Below are positions 39,118 through 49,184 of a stretch of DNA of 64,000 bases, piece after piece. Source of the stretch: an uncultured Lachnospiraceae bacterium (lineage in GTDB: Bacteria; Bacillota; Clostridia; Lachnospirales; Lachnospiraceae); NCBI GenBank assembly GCA_947173945.1, contig CAMWGV010000005.1, positions 1 to 64,000 on the forward strand, written 5' to 3'. The notes below the pieces were generated by a model. It had not been told where the DNA came from. It did no database searches and was given only the letters and a program-made list of their open reading frames with translations. The position numbers and the translations under genes were made by a program. Position 1 is the stretch's first letter. Every line of letters begins with the position of its first letter.

Positions 39118-39684
39118 CTATTTTTCCATGTTTTTTTCTGCCTCTTTAATCCGTTCCTCACGTATATTAAGTTCCTCTTCACGCTTGTCCAGCTGTTCCT
39201 GCCATGTAGAATATTTGTTTACAATCTTCTCCTCCGCATTAAAATATCCAACATTCTCATTTGTCATCGCTATATATATCATTCCAACAATAATAACTGC
39301 CATGGCAACAACCGCAATGGTCAATCTGCTTTTTATTATACTTTGATAGTCAAACTGATCCTTCAATTTTTTATATTGTCTCTCCTGCTGCTCAGGTGCT
39401 CTCATTCTTACAGTCGGAACAACCGGTATATATGGCATGCTTGCATTATCTTTTCCTCCAATAATCAGCTGGCGCAGTTCATGAAGAAAGGAGAGCCCTA
39501 TCGGTGTTTGAAAATATTTTTTCGTAACAAGCTTGCTGTACAGCTTTATAACATCCTCCTCATTATCCATATTTAGATTTTCCATAATATTGTGTACGGT
39601 TTCATATTCCTTTTTCGCCCGCTCAAATTCTGTTCTGCTTCTGAAAATATACCCATCAACAACAAGCTTTGAATCATCAACCAT
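39118..39684 (-). CDS. hypothetical single-TM protein with C-terminal coiled coil
   Basis: TM SRLTIAVVAMAVIIVGMIYIAM, REEELNIREERIKEAEK. Confidence 0.6.
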   Translation of the reverse strand: MVDDSKLVVDGYIFRSRTEFERAKKEYETVHNIMENLNMDNEEDVIKLYSKLVTKKYFQTPIGLSFLHELRQLIIGGKDNASMPYIPVVPTVRMRAPEQQERQYKKLKDQFDYQSIIKSRLTIAVVAMAVIIVGMIYIAMTNENVGYFNAEEKIVNKYSTWQEQLDKREEELNIREERIKEAEKNMEK

Positions 39685-39764
39685 ATGTATTCCTCCTAAT
39701 AAAAAACAAAGGCTGTATCACAAGGTTTACATAACATTCGCTCGTAATTACAGCCCGACATTTT

Positions 39765-40307
39765 TTACTCAGCCTCCGTAGAAGCATTTGTTCCTGAAAA
39801 TGATCCGTTTATGTTTATCTCATTATCCACAGCCAAAAGCTGAAGCTGTGCCTCATACTCTCCGAAATATGACTCAGACTGCTTTATCATTTCTGATGCC
39901 TCCGTAAGATAATCCGGATTTTCTTGCTTTATGGCAAGTACAACCTTATTCATTGCATCAAGCTGGAACTGTGCCCCAAGAGCATATAGTTCCTTCAGGT
40001 TTTCAACTTCACTTGTACCTGTCTCTATAGCATTTAACTCCTTCATATACTCTTCCATATTTGGAATTGCAACACGCTCCATATCAGATAAAAATTTATC
40101 CAAATTAACGTTCGTATCCGTGAAATATGAATTGTATACATCCACTGCTGAGCTACGCTTTTCATCTATCGCCGAAAGCTCCTCATTCACAAATTCTATT
40201 ACATCGGATTTTACATCCACAGTTTCATTCTTTTCCTTTTTCCCACAGCCTGCAAAACTAAAAACCATAGTTGCTGCAAGAACAAAAATATAAAGCTTCT
40301 TTTTCAT
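39765..40307 (-). CDS. hypothetical lipoprotein
   Basis: MKKKLYIFVLAATMVFSFAGCGKKEK lipobox. Confidence 0.7.
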   Translation of the reverse strand: MKKKLYIFVLAATMVFSFAGCGKKEKNETVDVKSDVIEFVNEELSAIDEKRSSAVDVYNSYFTDTNVNLDKFLSDMERVAIPNMEEYMKELNAIETGTSEVENLKELYALGAQFQLDAMNKVVLAIKQENPDYLTEASEMIKQSESYFGEYEAQLQLLAVDNEININGSFSGTNASTEAE

Positions 40308-40345
40308 AAGTGCTCTCCTCATCAAAAATAAAATACTTCACCTTA

Positions 40346-40386
40346 CGGCTCGGACATAGGTCACTTCGCCTATCGGCTCGGACATA
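40346..40386. repeat. REP-like element: CGGCTCGGACATA direct repeats around a small inverted repeat
   Basis: CGGCTCGGACATA at 40346-40358 and 40374-40386 flanking GGTCACTTCGCCTAT. Confidence 0.55.
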
Positions 40387-40423
40387 TTATACATCATTCG
40401 GCAATCCAATACAAGAAATCATT

Positions 40424-41125
40424 TTATTTATTGCCATGCTCCTCCATGTATTTTTCATATAAATCGGGTCTTCGTTCCTTTGTTCTTAGCAATGCCTGCT
40501 CATGTCTCCATTTTTCTATATTTTTATGGTGTCCGGACAAAAGCACCTCCGGCACCTTTACACCCATAAACTCCTCCGGTCTGGTGTACTGAGGATATTC
40601 AAGAAGTCCATCGTAAAATGACTCATACACTGCACTTTCATCACTTCCCAAAACCCCCGGAACAAGTCTGGACACGGCATCTGCTATTACCATTGCAGGC
40701 AGTTCACCGCCTGTTAACACAAAATCGCCTATGGATACATGGTCTGTAACTATCATATCCAAAACACGCTCGTCTATACCCTCATAATGGCCACAAAGCA
40801 AAATAAGATTTTTCTCCTTCGAAAGCTCCTCTGCCATTTTCTGGTCAAAACGCTTTCCCTGAGGGGTCATATAGAGAACTCTTGGATTTGTTATGTTGTC
40901 TGCCACATGTTTGTATGCCTTGTAGACAGGCTCTGCCTGCATCAGCATACCGGCTCCGCCTCCATACGTATAATCATCCACATGCCCATATTTATTTCCC
41001 GCAAAATCTCTTATATTCACGGCATTTATACTTATCAGGCCCTTTTCCACGGCACGCCCTGTTATACTCTCCATCAAGCCCGACATTATCATTTCCGGAA
41101 ACAGGGTCAATATATGAAAATTCAT
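40424..41125 (-). CDS. trmD: tRNA (guanosine(37)-N1)-methyltransferase TrmD
   Basis: [49 protein letters not shown]. Confidence 0.98.
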   Translation of the reverse strand: MNFHILTLFPEMIMSGLMESITGRAVEKGLISINAVNIRDFAGNKYGHVDDYTYGGGAGMLMQAEPVYKAYKHVADNITNPRVLYMTPQGKRFDQKMAEELSKEKNLILLCGHYEGIDERVLDMIVTDHVSIGDFVLTGGELPAMVIADAVSRLVPGVLGSDESAVYESFYDGLLEYPQYTRPEEFMGVKVPEVLLSGHHKNIEKWRHEQALLRTKERRPDLYEKYMEEHGNK

Positions 41126-41635
41126 TTAGTCAAGCATTCCTTTCATTAATCTTGCAACAACCTTTTTTTCATCAGAATTTATTTCAAGAATACAGTCATT
41201 TATAACCGGAAGCAAAAGTTCCTTTTCATCCTCCATTCTGACGACAAAAACATCATTTGCACCTGTCTGGATTACATCCTTTATTTCTCCAAGCCTTTTG
41301 CCATTTTCGTTATATACCTCTGCACCAATGACATCCGATATATAATACTCATCCTCTTCAAGAGGCACTGCTTCTTCCCTTGTAACGTATAGATCACAAT
41401 TCTTGAACACTTCAACATCATTTATGTTATCAAATTCCTTAAACGATAAAATAACCATATTTTTAAAGAATTTACATGATTTCTTTTCCACATGAATATC
41501 AGCCTTTTTCGTTCTGATGAAGCATTTCTTTAGACTTTTAAATCTGTTAACATCATCAGTTGTGGGATAGACCTTTACCTCACCCTTTAAACCATGAGGC
41601 CTTGTTATAACTCCTATTCTGAATATATCCTCCAT
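41126..41635 (-). CDS. rimM: ribosome maturation factor RimM
   Basis: RIGVITRPHGLKGEVKVYPTTD; ELLLPVINDCI. Confidence 0.96.
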   Translation of the reverse strand: MEDIFRIGVITRPHGLKGEVKVYPTTDDVNRFKSLKKCFIRTKKADIHVEKKSCKFFKNMVILSFKEFDNINDVEVFKNCDLYVTREEAVPLEEDEYYISDVIGAEVYNENGKRLGEIKDVIQTGANDVFVVRMEDEKELLLPVINDCILEINSDEKKVVARLMKGMLD

Positions 41636-41664
41636 AAGTACTCCTACTAACAATAAAAAATAAA

Positions 41665-41687
41665 GAGCTGTCCGTATGTGACAGCCC
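41665..41687 (-). terminator. hairpin downstream of khpA
   Basis: Minus strand GGGCTGTC-ACATACG-GACAGCTC-TTTATTTTTTATT. Confidence 0.65.
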
Positions 41688-41698
41688 TTTGTGCAAAA

Positions 41699-41935
41699 CT
41701 ACTTAATATCTACAATTACCTTCTTGTCACCCTTTGACGCTGCTGCTTTAACAACAGTACGAATGGATTTTGCTATCCTTCCCTGTTTACCGATAACTTT
41801 CCCCATATCATCTGGTGCAACCTTTAATTCAATTGTAATAGTATCTTCCTCGATGTTTTCATTTACAACAACCTCATCAGGGCTATCAACAAGAGATTTT
41901 GCTATAAATTCTACTAATTCCTTCAAAAAATGCAC
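41699..41935 (-). CDS. khpA: KH-domain RNA-binding protein KhpA
   Basis: VAPDDMGKVIGKQGRIAKSIRTVVKAAA. Confidence 0.95.
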   Translation of the reverse strand: MHFLKELVEFIAKSLVDSPDEVVVNENIEEDTITIELKVAPDDMGKVIGKQGRIAKSIRTVVKAAASKGDKKVIVDIK

Positions 41936-41945
41936 CTCCCTTGTA

Positions 41946-42191
41946 TTACTTTTCGATACCTGCCTGCTTCAAAAGCTTAGCTACTGTCTCTGTTGGCTGT
42001 GCACCGTTTGCAAGCCACTTCTTTGCTGCATCTGCGTCAATCTTTACAGCTGCAGGCTCCTGATTTGGGTCATAAGTACCTATCTCATCGATAAATCTAC
42101 CATCTCTAGGTGATCTAGAGTCAGCTACGATTACTCTATAAAAAGGATGCTTCTTGTATCCCATTCTTCTAAGTCTGATTTTTACTGCCAT
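41946..42191 (-). CDS. rpsP: 30S ribosomal protein S16
   Basis: [42 protein letters not shown]. Confidence 0.99.
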   Translation of the reverse strand: MAVKIRLRRMGYKKHPFYRVIVADSRSPRDGRFIDEIGTYDPNQEPAAVKIDADAAKKWLANGAQPTETVAKLLKQAGIEK

Positions 42192-42240
42192 GTTTTCACC
42201 TCCTTGAATATAATTTTATCTATAATAGTTAAATCTATTA

Positions 42241-43587
42241 TCAAAATCCAAATGGCAGCTTAAAGCCACCTTTTTTCTTTCCACCCATAAGCCCAGACAT
42301 CTGCTTCATCATTTTTTTAGACTGCTCAAGCTGTTTAATAAGCTTGTTCACCTCACTTACAGGCACTCCTGCTCCATCTGCAATTCGTTTTTTTCTGCTT
42401 GGGTTTATAATGTCCGGATTACTTCTCTCTTTCGGTGTCATGGAAAGAATAATCGCTCTCGGCATACTCATTGCCTTGTCATCAATCTCAATATCCTTAA
42501 GCTGCTTATTTGAGCCAAATCCAGGAAGCATATTAAGCAAATCACCTATGCCGCCCATTTTTTCCATCTGCTCCATGTTGTCTAAAAGGTCGTTGAAGTC
42601 GAAGCTTGCCTTTTTGAACTTCTGCTCCATCTCCCTTGCTTTTTCTTCATCAATGGCATTTTGTGCCTTCTCAATAAGGCTTTCAACGTCTCCCATTCCA
42701 AGAATACGGCTTGCCATACGGTCAGGATAAAACTGTTCCAAATCATCAAGCTTTTCTCCCATACCTGCAAACAATATCGGCTTACCTGTAACCGCTTTTA
42801 TGGAAAGTGCTGCACCGCCTCTTGTATCACCGTCGAGCTTTGTAAGTATAACACCGTCAACACCTATCTTGTCATTAAATGACGTCGCCACATTCACTGC
42901 ATCCTGTCCTGTCATCGCATCAACAGTAAGTATTGTATGGGTTACTGATATGTTTTCCTTTATTTCAATAAGCTCATTCATCATGTCCTCATCTACATGA
43001 AGACGTCCTGCTGTATCTAAAAATACAAGATTGAGCCCATTTTTTTGTGCGTGTTCAATAGCCGCCTTTGCAATATTTACAGGCTTGTGTCCGTCTCCCA
43101 TGGAAAATACCGGAACGCCAACCTTTTCTCCGTTTATCTCCAACTGCTTAATTGCAGCAGGTCTGTATACATCACAGGCAACAAGAAGCGGTTTCTTACC
43201 CTTGTTCTTGTACTTTCCTGCAAGCTTTGCAACCGTGGTTGTTTTACCTGCTCCCTGAAGGCCACACATCATAATAACAGTTACTTCATTTGACGGAAGG
43301 AACTTAAGCTCTGTCGTCTCTGAACCCATGAGCTTATCCATTTCTTCCTTAACTACTTTTATAACCATCTGACCGGGATTCAGTCCTTTCAGAACTTCCT
43401 CTCCGACTGCTCTTTCACTTACCGAATTAATAAACTGCTTTACAACCTTAAAGTTAACATCCGCCTCAAGAAGTGCCCTTTTAACTTCTTTCATGGCTTC
43501 CTTAACATCCGCTTCCGTAAGCATACCCTTGCTTCTAAGCTTCTTAAATACATTCTGCAGTTTGTCCGTCAAACTATCAAAAGCCAT
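42241..43587 (-). CDS. ffh: signal recognition particle protein Ffh
   Basis: GLQGAGKTTTVAKLA, DTAGRLHVDE, TKLDGDTRGGAALS; M domain. Confidence 0.99.
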   Translation of the reverse strand: MAFDSLTDKLQNVFKKLRSKGMLTEADVKEAMKEVKRALLEADVNFKVVKQFINSVSERAVGEEVLKGLNPGQMVIKVVKEEMDKLMGSETTELKFLPSNEVTVIMMCGLQGAGKTTTVAKLAGKYKNKGKKPLLVACDVYRPAAIKQLEINGEKVGVPVFSMGDGHKPVNIAKAAIEHAQKNGLNLVFLDTAGRLHVDEDMMNELIEIKENISVTHTILTVDAMTGQDAVNVATSFNDKIGVDGVILTKLDGDTRGGAALSIKAVTGKPILFAGMGEKLDDLEQFYPDRMASRILGMGDVESLIEKAQNAIDEEKAREMEQKFKKASFDFNDLLDNMEQMEKMGGIGDLLNMLPGFGSNKQLKDIEIDDKAMSMPRAIILSMTPKERSNPDIINPSRKKRIADGAGVPVSEVNKLIKQLEQSKKMMKQMSGLMGGKKKGGFKLPFGF

Positions 43588-43640
43588 GCAATACCTCCTA
43601 AAATATAGTCATGCTTTACCTATTTGCTATTTTCCGTCTG

Positions 43641-43997
43641 TTAAAACTCATCTAACAATCCATCTGTAAGCTCACCCAGACAATCAATCATCTCGTCTAA
43701 ATCAGGATTTGTATTTCTCTCCTTAATGATAAGTACCTTGCTTTTTATATCCTCAGCCTTCTCTCTGGCTGCTGCAAACCGCTCAACAAGTTTAAGCTTT
43801 GTCTCATAATCCTCAAGTATCTTATCACAACGTTTTATCATATCATAAACGCCCTGTCTGGATATTCCGTTCAATCTTGCTATCTCGGAATAAGATAGGT
43901 CATTCATAGCCACATCTTCGTATATGTTCTTTTGATGCTCCGTCAACAGCTCACCATAAAAATCGTAAAGCAGCGACTGCCGGACTATCTTTTCCAT
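43641..43997 (-). CDS. ylxM: UPF0122 / YlxM DNA-binding protein
   Basis: [40 protein letters not shown]; upstream of ffh. Confidence 0.93.
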   Translation of the reverse strand: MEKIVRQSLLYDFYGELLTEHQKNIYEDVAMNDLSYSEIARLNGISRQGVYDMIKRCDKILEDYETKLKLVERFAAAREKAEDIKSKVLIIKERNTNPDLDEMIDCLGELTDGLLDEF

Positions 43998-44127
43998 ATC
44001 CTACACCACCTGTAAAGTTATTTTGCTTTACAAACTCTTAGTATCATAAACGAACCAATCACTAATGTCAAGTATTTTTTCTTGACAGACTGAATTTGCC
44101 TGTAAATTTATGTTACTATCGTGCATA

Positions 44128-44796
44128 TTACTGTTTTTTATCATCCAATTCATAGCTTTTATCCACTCTACGGCATACTTCATCGTATGATATTGAGCCG
44201 TCAAGAATCATTGTATACCAATGCTTTTTGTTCATATGCCACCCAGGAAAATAAAGTTTTCCATCAACCAGGCTTTCCAACTCTTCCGGTTTTGCCCTTA
44301 GGTCTATCACCTCAACAATCTCCTGCGAATCAAGCCCAAGCTTACTCTTTTGAATTGTAAGCAGTATACCGTACCATTTTTTATTATCCTTTCTTCGCCA
44401 TATTGCGTTATCCGGTGATTTCGGCCATAAAAATTCCAATTCATCCCCATACTTTTCACGCACATAGCTAATCAGCATTTTCGATTGTTCCTCTTTAAAT
44501 ATCTCAGGCTCATAACATTTCGTGGAAATGTCACTCAGAACACTCTCAATTTCAAGCCTCACGTCACCAACAAAAGCTCCCAGTGCGTTTGTCTTGTAAA
44601 GGGTATATTCCTCTCCATTTTCCAAATCAGTTAAAGATGTATCAGGCATACCATTTTCATCAAGAAAAATATGCAACGTGAAATTTCCATCCATAATGTC
44701 TCTTCTATATGTATATCTTTTATCCATAGTCTCAAATCCATATGCAAGAAGCTTTTCCACATTTAATTTCTTTCTCTTAAATATATCCTCAAACAC
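44128..44796 (-). CDS. MmcQ/YjbR family protein
   Basis: AIWRRKDNKKWYGI...IDLRAKPEELESLVDGKLYFPGWHMNKKHWYTMILDG. Confidence 0.8.
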   Translation of the reverse strand: MFEDIFKRKKLNVEKLLAYGFETMDKRYTYRRDIMDGNFTLHIFLDENGMPDTSLTDLENGEEYTLYKTNALGAFVGDVRLEIESVLSDISTKCYEPEIFKEEQSKMLISYVREKYGDELEFLWPKSPDNAIWRRKDNKKWYGILLTIQKSKLGLDSQEIVEVIDLRAKPEELESLVDGKLYFPGWHMNKKHWYTMILDGSISYDEVCRRVDKSYELDDKKQ

Positions 44797-44818
44797 GGCT
44801 TGTCATCCCTTCCTATAT

Positions 44819-45199
44819 TTATCTTCGTGTACCATCCTCATGAAATGTCTTTTTCAAAGCTTTCTCTGTCGGAAAAATGGATGCTGCAACCAAAACGATA
44901 CACTGTACGGTACAAATAATAGCTTCGACAATTCCAATCACATGTTCAGAGCTATTATAAATCGGTATTTGTGCTAATACGGATAGAATCAGAATTATCC
45001 AGCCTAATTTCCACCAAAGACGTCCGCAATGTTCATGGGCAAATTTCCATGTATCCATATTCTTCATGGAACGCTTTGTCCGATACCCTATTATCCCATT
45101 GATATCCTTTGGACAATGTTTCCACATCATTCTTCCTATAACTATGAAGATTATAGGTACTACCGAATTAGAAAAAAACATAAACCACCAAACCCACAT
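44819..45199 (-). CDS. SdpI family membrane protein
   Basis: INGIIGYRTKRSMKNMDTWKFAHEHCGRLWWKLGW. Confidence 0.8.
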   Translation of the reverse strand: MWVWWFMFFSNSVVPIIFIVIGRMMWKHCPKDINGIIGYRTKRSMKNMDTWKFAHEHCGRLWWKLGWIILILSVLAQIPIYNSSEHVIGIVEAIICTVQCIVLVAASIFPTEKALKKTFHEDGTRR

Positions 45200-45275
45200 A
45201 ACAGCTTCTCCTTAAAATATTTTTCAGCAGTTAATCTGATTCTTACGAGAGCATTTTCCCTTTTCCAATTAAGAC

Positions 45276-45692
45276 TTAATCTACATGGTACATTATTTTT
45301 AATCTCTGTGCTTCGTTGGCATCAAAACCAAATTGTTCATAAAAAGAAATTTTATCAGGCATCGCACATAATTCAACAAAAATATTTGTATTTTTAACAC
45401 CATTTTTCCCGATGTATTTCATCAATTCGTTTATAAGCATTTTCCCAATGCCCTTTTTTTGATATTCAGGTTTTACTACAACATCTTTGATATAATAATT
45501 CAACCCTATATCACCAATCATTCTTGCCATTGCAATAATTTTATCTTTATCATAAATAGACACCCTGAATAATGTATGTTTCATGGCAAGTTCCGTTTGC
45601 TCTAAGGAAGGCCCGTCGCCCCAAACCGCCTCCCATAAGAAAATAAATTCTTCAGCAGTAAGTTCATTGTATTTTATAGTTAATTCATCCAT
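45276..45692 (-). CDS. GNAT family N-acetyltransferase
   Basis: YYIKDVVVKPEYQKKGIGKMLINELM. Confidence 0.9.
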   Translation of the reverse strand: MDELTIKYNELTAEEFIFLWEAVWGDGPSLEQTELAMKHTLFRVSIYDKDKIIAMARMIGDIGLNYYIKDVVVKPEYQKKGIGKMLINELMKYIGKNGVKNTNIFVELCAMPDKISFYEQFGFDANEAQRLKIMYHVD

Positions 45693-45781
45693 TAAGCTAA
45701 CCTCCGAAAATCAGCAAATTACCATTAACCTTAACCAATCTTATGACATATAATAACAAAAACCTGTTTGTAAAGGTATTT

Positions 45782-46591
45782 ATGTATTATATCACATCAA
45801 ATGACGGAACGAAAATTGCCGTTTACGACTATAATCCACAGGGTTTGGAGACCCTTTTTCTCATTCACGGCTGGCCACTTTCCCACCAAATCTTTGAATA
45901 TCAGATCAACCTGCTTACCAATTGCGGATACCGCGTAGTTGCGGTGGACTTAAGAGGTTTTGGCAAGTCAGATACCCCAGCAGGCGGATATTGTTACAAT
46001 CAGATGTCTGCTGATATATTTCAGGTAGTCCGGCAGCTTTGTCTCAAAAGATTCATTTTGGTTGGTTTTTCAATGGGTGGAGCCATTGCCTTAAGATATA
46101 TGAATCGTTACAACGGATTCGGTGTATCCAAACTGATTTTGCTTTCTGCTGCCGCCCCATGCTTTACACGGCGTCCAGGCTTTCCATATGGAAAAACTGT
46201 TCAGGAAGTCAATGACCTGATAAGCCTTGCCGAAACCGACAGGCCTCAACTTTGCCTGAATTTCAGCAAACAACTTTTTGCATGTCCTCATTCAGATGCA
46301 GTTATTGACTGGTTCAGAGGTATCGCCTTGTCTGCTTCAGGAATCGGAACAATAAAGTGCGGTATTGCTCTGCGTGATGAAGACGGCAGAGATGATTTCA
46401 GCTGCGTTCACGTTCCCACATACATTATTCATGGCGGTAAAGATATCATTGTATCCAATGAACTTGTCGAGATACAGCATGAAAATATCTGCGGTTCAAA
46501 GCTCATAAGCCTACCTTGCAGTGGACACGGAATCATGTATGACCAGCTTGAAAAATTCAACTCAATCCTGATGCATTCCATTATTGACTAA
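45782..46591 (+). CDS. alpha/beta hydrolase
   Basis: LFLIHGWPLSHQIFEYQ, LVGFSMGGAIALRYM nucleophile elbow, PCSGHGIMYDQ. Confidence 0.88.
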   Translation: MYYITSNDGTKIAVYDYNPQGLETLFLIHGWPLSHQIFEYQINLLTNCGYRVVAVDLRGFGKSDTPAGGYCYNQMSADIFQVVRQLCLKRFILVGFSMGGAIALRYMNRYNGFGVSKLILLSAAAPCFTRRPGFPYGKTVQEVNDLISLAETDRPQLCLNFSKQLFACPHSDAVIDWFRGIALSASGIGTIKCGIALRDEDGRDDFSCVHVPTYIIHGGKDIIVSNELVEIQHENICGSKLISLPCSGHGIMYDQLEKFNSILMHSIID

Positions 46592-46593
46592 AT

Positions 46594-46702
46594 GGTGCCA
46601 AACTCTTTCACAAATGAAACATGGTCTTTTAATTCCATGAATCCATTGCTTTCAATTACTTTGAACACAGATTCTATATTTTCACCAAAACCTATCCCCT
46701 TG
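46594..46702 (-). pseudogene. GrpB-family gene fragment
   Basis: 46640-46695 matches 47717-47772 (intact GrpB gene) at 51 of 56 positions; minus-strand translation IGFGENIESVFKVIESNGFMELKDHVSFVKEFGT. Confidence 0.7.
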
Positions 46703-46713
46703 TAAAGAGAGGT

Positions 46714-47250
46714 TCATTCTACGCCTCTCTTTATTCTTGAATTATATTTTTTACACTCTGCTTCTAATTTTGGAAAATTCAGACAGCGATTTCTCCCAGT
46801 AAATGATTCATTAGAGATGTACTCTTTATATAAGACATTTGCTTTATTACAAATTATTTCACTGTTTGCCTGACACCATTCTAATTCCAGAACACACAAT
46901 CGTTTGTAATATTTGATGTTTTCCCTATCTCTCTTATAAATAGTTGTATCAACAAGCTGCAATTGTTCTTCTTCAATAGGTATCATCAAATTAAAATTCA
47001 AAACACCTAATAATTCCCCATCTACTTCAATCTTGGAAAAATCTATAGAATTGTGCATTTTTTTATGTTTTTCCTTTGGCGATGAAAGTGGTATGCAATA
47101 TTTATGATTACCACAGATAATAACAATTCCAACGAAAACCCTGTTATCTTTTCTCGCCTGTGGTGAAACAGAAAACACCTTATCATCTATATTATGTAGA
47201 TTACGGATATATTTCATATCCACCTTGTATAATTTAAAATTCGTCTGCAT
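46714..47250 (-). CDS. type III toxin-antitoxin system toxin, ToxN/AbiQ family endoribonuclease
   Basis: KLYKVDMKYIRNLHNIDDKV, FVGIVIICGNHKYCIPLSSPKEKHKKM, LGVLNFNLMIPI match the ToxN/AbiQ pattern. Confidence 0.85.
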   Translation of the reverse strand: MQTNFKLYKVDMKYIRNLHNIDDKVFSVSPQARKDNRVFVGIVIICGNHKYCIPLSSPKEKHKKMHNSIDFSKIEVDGELLGVLNFNLMIPIEEEQLQLVDTTIYKRDRENIKYYKRLCVLELEWCQANSEIICNKANVLYKEYISNESFTGRNRCLNFPKLEAECKKYNSRIKRGVE

Positions 47251-47266
47251 ATACCTCCTCGTTAAA

Positions 47267-47294
47267 AATGGCTATGCGTTTCCACATAGCCATT
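47267..47294 (-). terminator. intrinsic terminator between antitoxin RNA candidate and toxN-like gene
   Basis: Minus strand AATGGCTATG-tggaaacg-CATAGCCATT-TTT. Confidence 0.8.
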
Positions 47295-47363
47295 GTTGTA
47301 GTAACTCCATTAGAGTTGCTAACGCTTTTAGCAGTCCACTTTGCGGTAGGACTCACCACTAGT
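47295..47363 (-). ncRNA. candidate type III antitoxin RNA (non-tandem, three small hairpins)
   Basis: Promoter-like TTGACT (47389-47394) and TATAAT (47364-47369) or TACTAT (47367-47372) upstream; terminator then toxN-like gene downstream; hairpins AGTCC/GGACT, GCTAA/TTAGC, AACTC/GAGTT. Confidence 0.55.
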
Positions 47364-47424
47364 ATTATAGTATCATATTCCTGAAAATAGTCAATCTTTT
47401 TTGCGTAGATATATGAAATAAAAG

Positions 47425-47991
47425 TTAATACCTACCCGCATAAATTTTTTTTGCCTCTGATGTCCATTTTGTTATAAAATCGGACTTTGCTTCTGTATAG
47501 CCATCTCTGTCATGTTCATATTGTTTCCATAAGTCCAATTTTAACTGTTCATACTGTCTTGCTATCTGTGGGTGCTCATTCAGATAATCCCTAAAATACA
47601 ATTCATTGTTATCGCCTTCTTGTCGAAGATGCAGGTGATAAACTTTTTCCTCAAATCCATTTTCAGTATATCCCCGATTAAATGACACCCGATTTGTACT
47701 TGATGACATACGAATAAATCCATTGCTTTCAATTACTTTGGACACAGCTTCCATATTTTCATCAACACCTATTTCTATAAGAATATCTATAATGTTTTTT
47801 GCCCATATCCCTTTGATTACTGTACTTCCAATATGGCTAATCCGCTGAATTTGATAATCAGAAAGAATGTGATACAAAAAATCTTTCATTTCTTCGTAAT
47901 ATTCAACCCATTGCTCATTATGTTGTACCAGAAAAATGGGAAACAATTCCCACAGTTCTTCTAATGTCAGTTCCGATAATGCCTTGCTCAT
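47425..47991 (-). CDS. GrpB family (UPF0157) nucleotidyltransferase-like protein
   Basis: ISHIGSTVIKGIWAKNIIDILIEIG; YHLHL; FRDYLNEHPQIARQYEQLK. Confidence 0.92.
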   Translation of the reverse strand: MSKALSELTLEELWELFPIFLVQHNEQWVEYYEEMKDFLYHILSDYQIQRISHIGSTVIKGIWAKNIIDILIEIGVDENMEAVSKVIESNGFIRMSSSTNRVSFNRGYTENGFEEKVYHLHLRQEGDNNELYFRDYLNEHPQIARQYEQLKLDLWKQYEHDRDGYTEAKSDFITKWTSEAKKIYAGRY

Positions 47992-48011
47992 GTATCAATA
48001 CCTCTACAAAT

Positions 48012-49184
48012 TCAAATCAAAATTTTTCGTGCAGCATGGATGCCGATTTTATAAGGCAGAGGCCTAAGGCCGTGATCAGCTTCCTTTAATTTCTCACGAA
48101 TATTAATATGCTGTGGGCAATGTTTTTCACACTGACCGCAACCAACACACTGTGATGCGAAACCGGGCTCCTTACGCATCCCCATATTCTGGGCAAACTC
48201 AAAACGGGCAGAGGATTTTTTCTCCATATACATCAGGTTGTAATAATAGAAATTGCCCGGAATATCCACTCCCTTTGGACAAGGCATACAGTATCTGCAA
48301 CCCGTGCAGCCTACCTTTTCCCGTTCACGAATAATCTGCTTGACCTGCTCAACGATCTCCATATCTTCTTCTGTCAAATGTCCCGGCTCGGCCTCTGATG
48401 CGATACGGATGTTCTCATTCACCATATCCTCAGAATTCATGCCGGAAAGCACACAGGTCACTTCCGGCTGGTCCCACAGCCAGCGTAGCCCCAGTTCCGC
48501 AGGCGTATAGCCCTTGCTGTCAGAGGCAAGTATGTCCTTCGCCTTATCCGGCAGACTGACCAGTTTGCCACCCCGGAGAGGCTCCATAATGATAACCGGA
48601 ATACCTTTCCCTGCCGCTGCCTGAAGCCCCCTTCTTCCTGCCTGGGTATGCTCATCCAGATAATTATACTGAATCTGACAGAAGTCCCAGTCATACGCAT
48701 CCAAAATTCTCAGGAACATTTCCGTATCACCGTGGTAAGAAAAACCGATGTTACGGATACGTTTTTCTGCTTTCTGCCGTTCAATCCAACCCTCAATCCC
48801 CAAAGTCTTCAGACGCTCCCATTCCTCATAATCCGTCATCATATGCATCAGGTAGTAGTCAATATAATCTGTGCGGAGACGGGAAAGCTCCTCGTTAAAG
48901 ATTTTATCGATTGCCGTAGCAGAACGTATGATATACTGTGGAAGCTTGGTGGCAATATAAACCCTGTCACGGCATTTGTTTTCATCCAGTATCCGACCGA
49001 GGCATTCCTCACTGCCAGAATACATGTAAGCGGTATCAAAATAATTGACACCCTTTTCGATAGCAAGAAGGACTTCCTTCTCAGCCTTTTCATAATCGAT
49101 GGCATTTCCTTTTTTGCTGAATCTCATGCAGCCATAACCTAACTGAGAAATCTGGCTGCCATATCGGTCAGGTCTGTATCTCAT
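48012..49184 (-). CDS. aldo/keto reductase with C-terminal 4Fe-4S domain
   Basis: AKR fold (FDTAYMYSGSEE) plus CTGCRYCMPCPKGVDIP and CVGCGQCEKHCPQHI. Confidence 0.93.
   Translation of the reverse strand: MRYRPDRYGSQISQLGYGCMRFSKKGNAIDYEKAEKEVLLAIEKGVNYFDTAYMYSGSEECLGRILDENKCRDRVYIATKLPQYIIRSATAIDKIFNEELSRLRTDYIDYYLMHMMTDYEEWERLKTLGIEGWIERQKAEKRIRNIGFSYHGDTEMFLRILDAYDWDFCQIQYNYLDEHTQAGRRGLQAAAGKGIPVIIMEPLRGGKLVSLPDKAKDILASDSKGYTPAELGLRWLWDQPEVTCVLSGMNSEDMVNENIRIASEAEPGHLTEEDMEIVEQVKQIIREREKVGCTGCRYCMPCPKGVDIPGNFYYYNLMYMEKKSSARFEFAQNMGMRKEPGFASQCVGCGQCEKHCPQHINIREKLKEADHGLRPLPYKIGIHAARKILI

Noticed and set aside
47255-47400. CRISPR-like or tandem repeat upstream of toxN
   Set aside because: Only short hairpins and a terminator are visible; no repeated unit of ToxI-like length.
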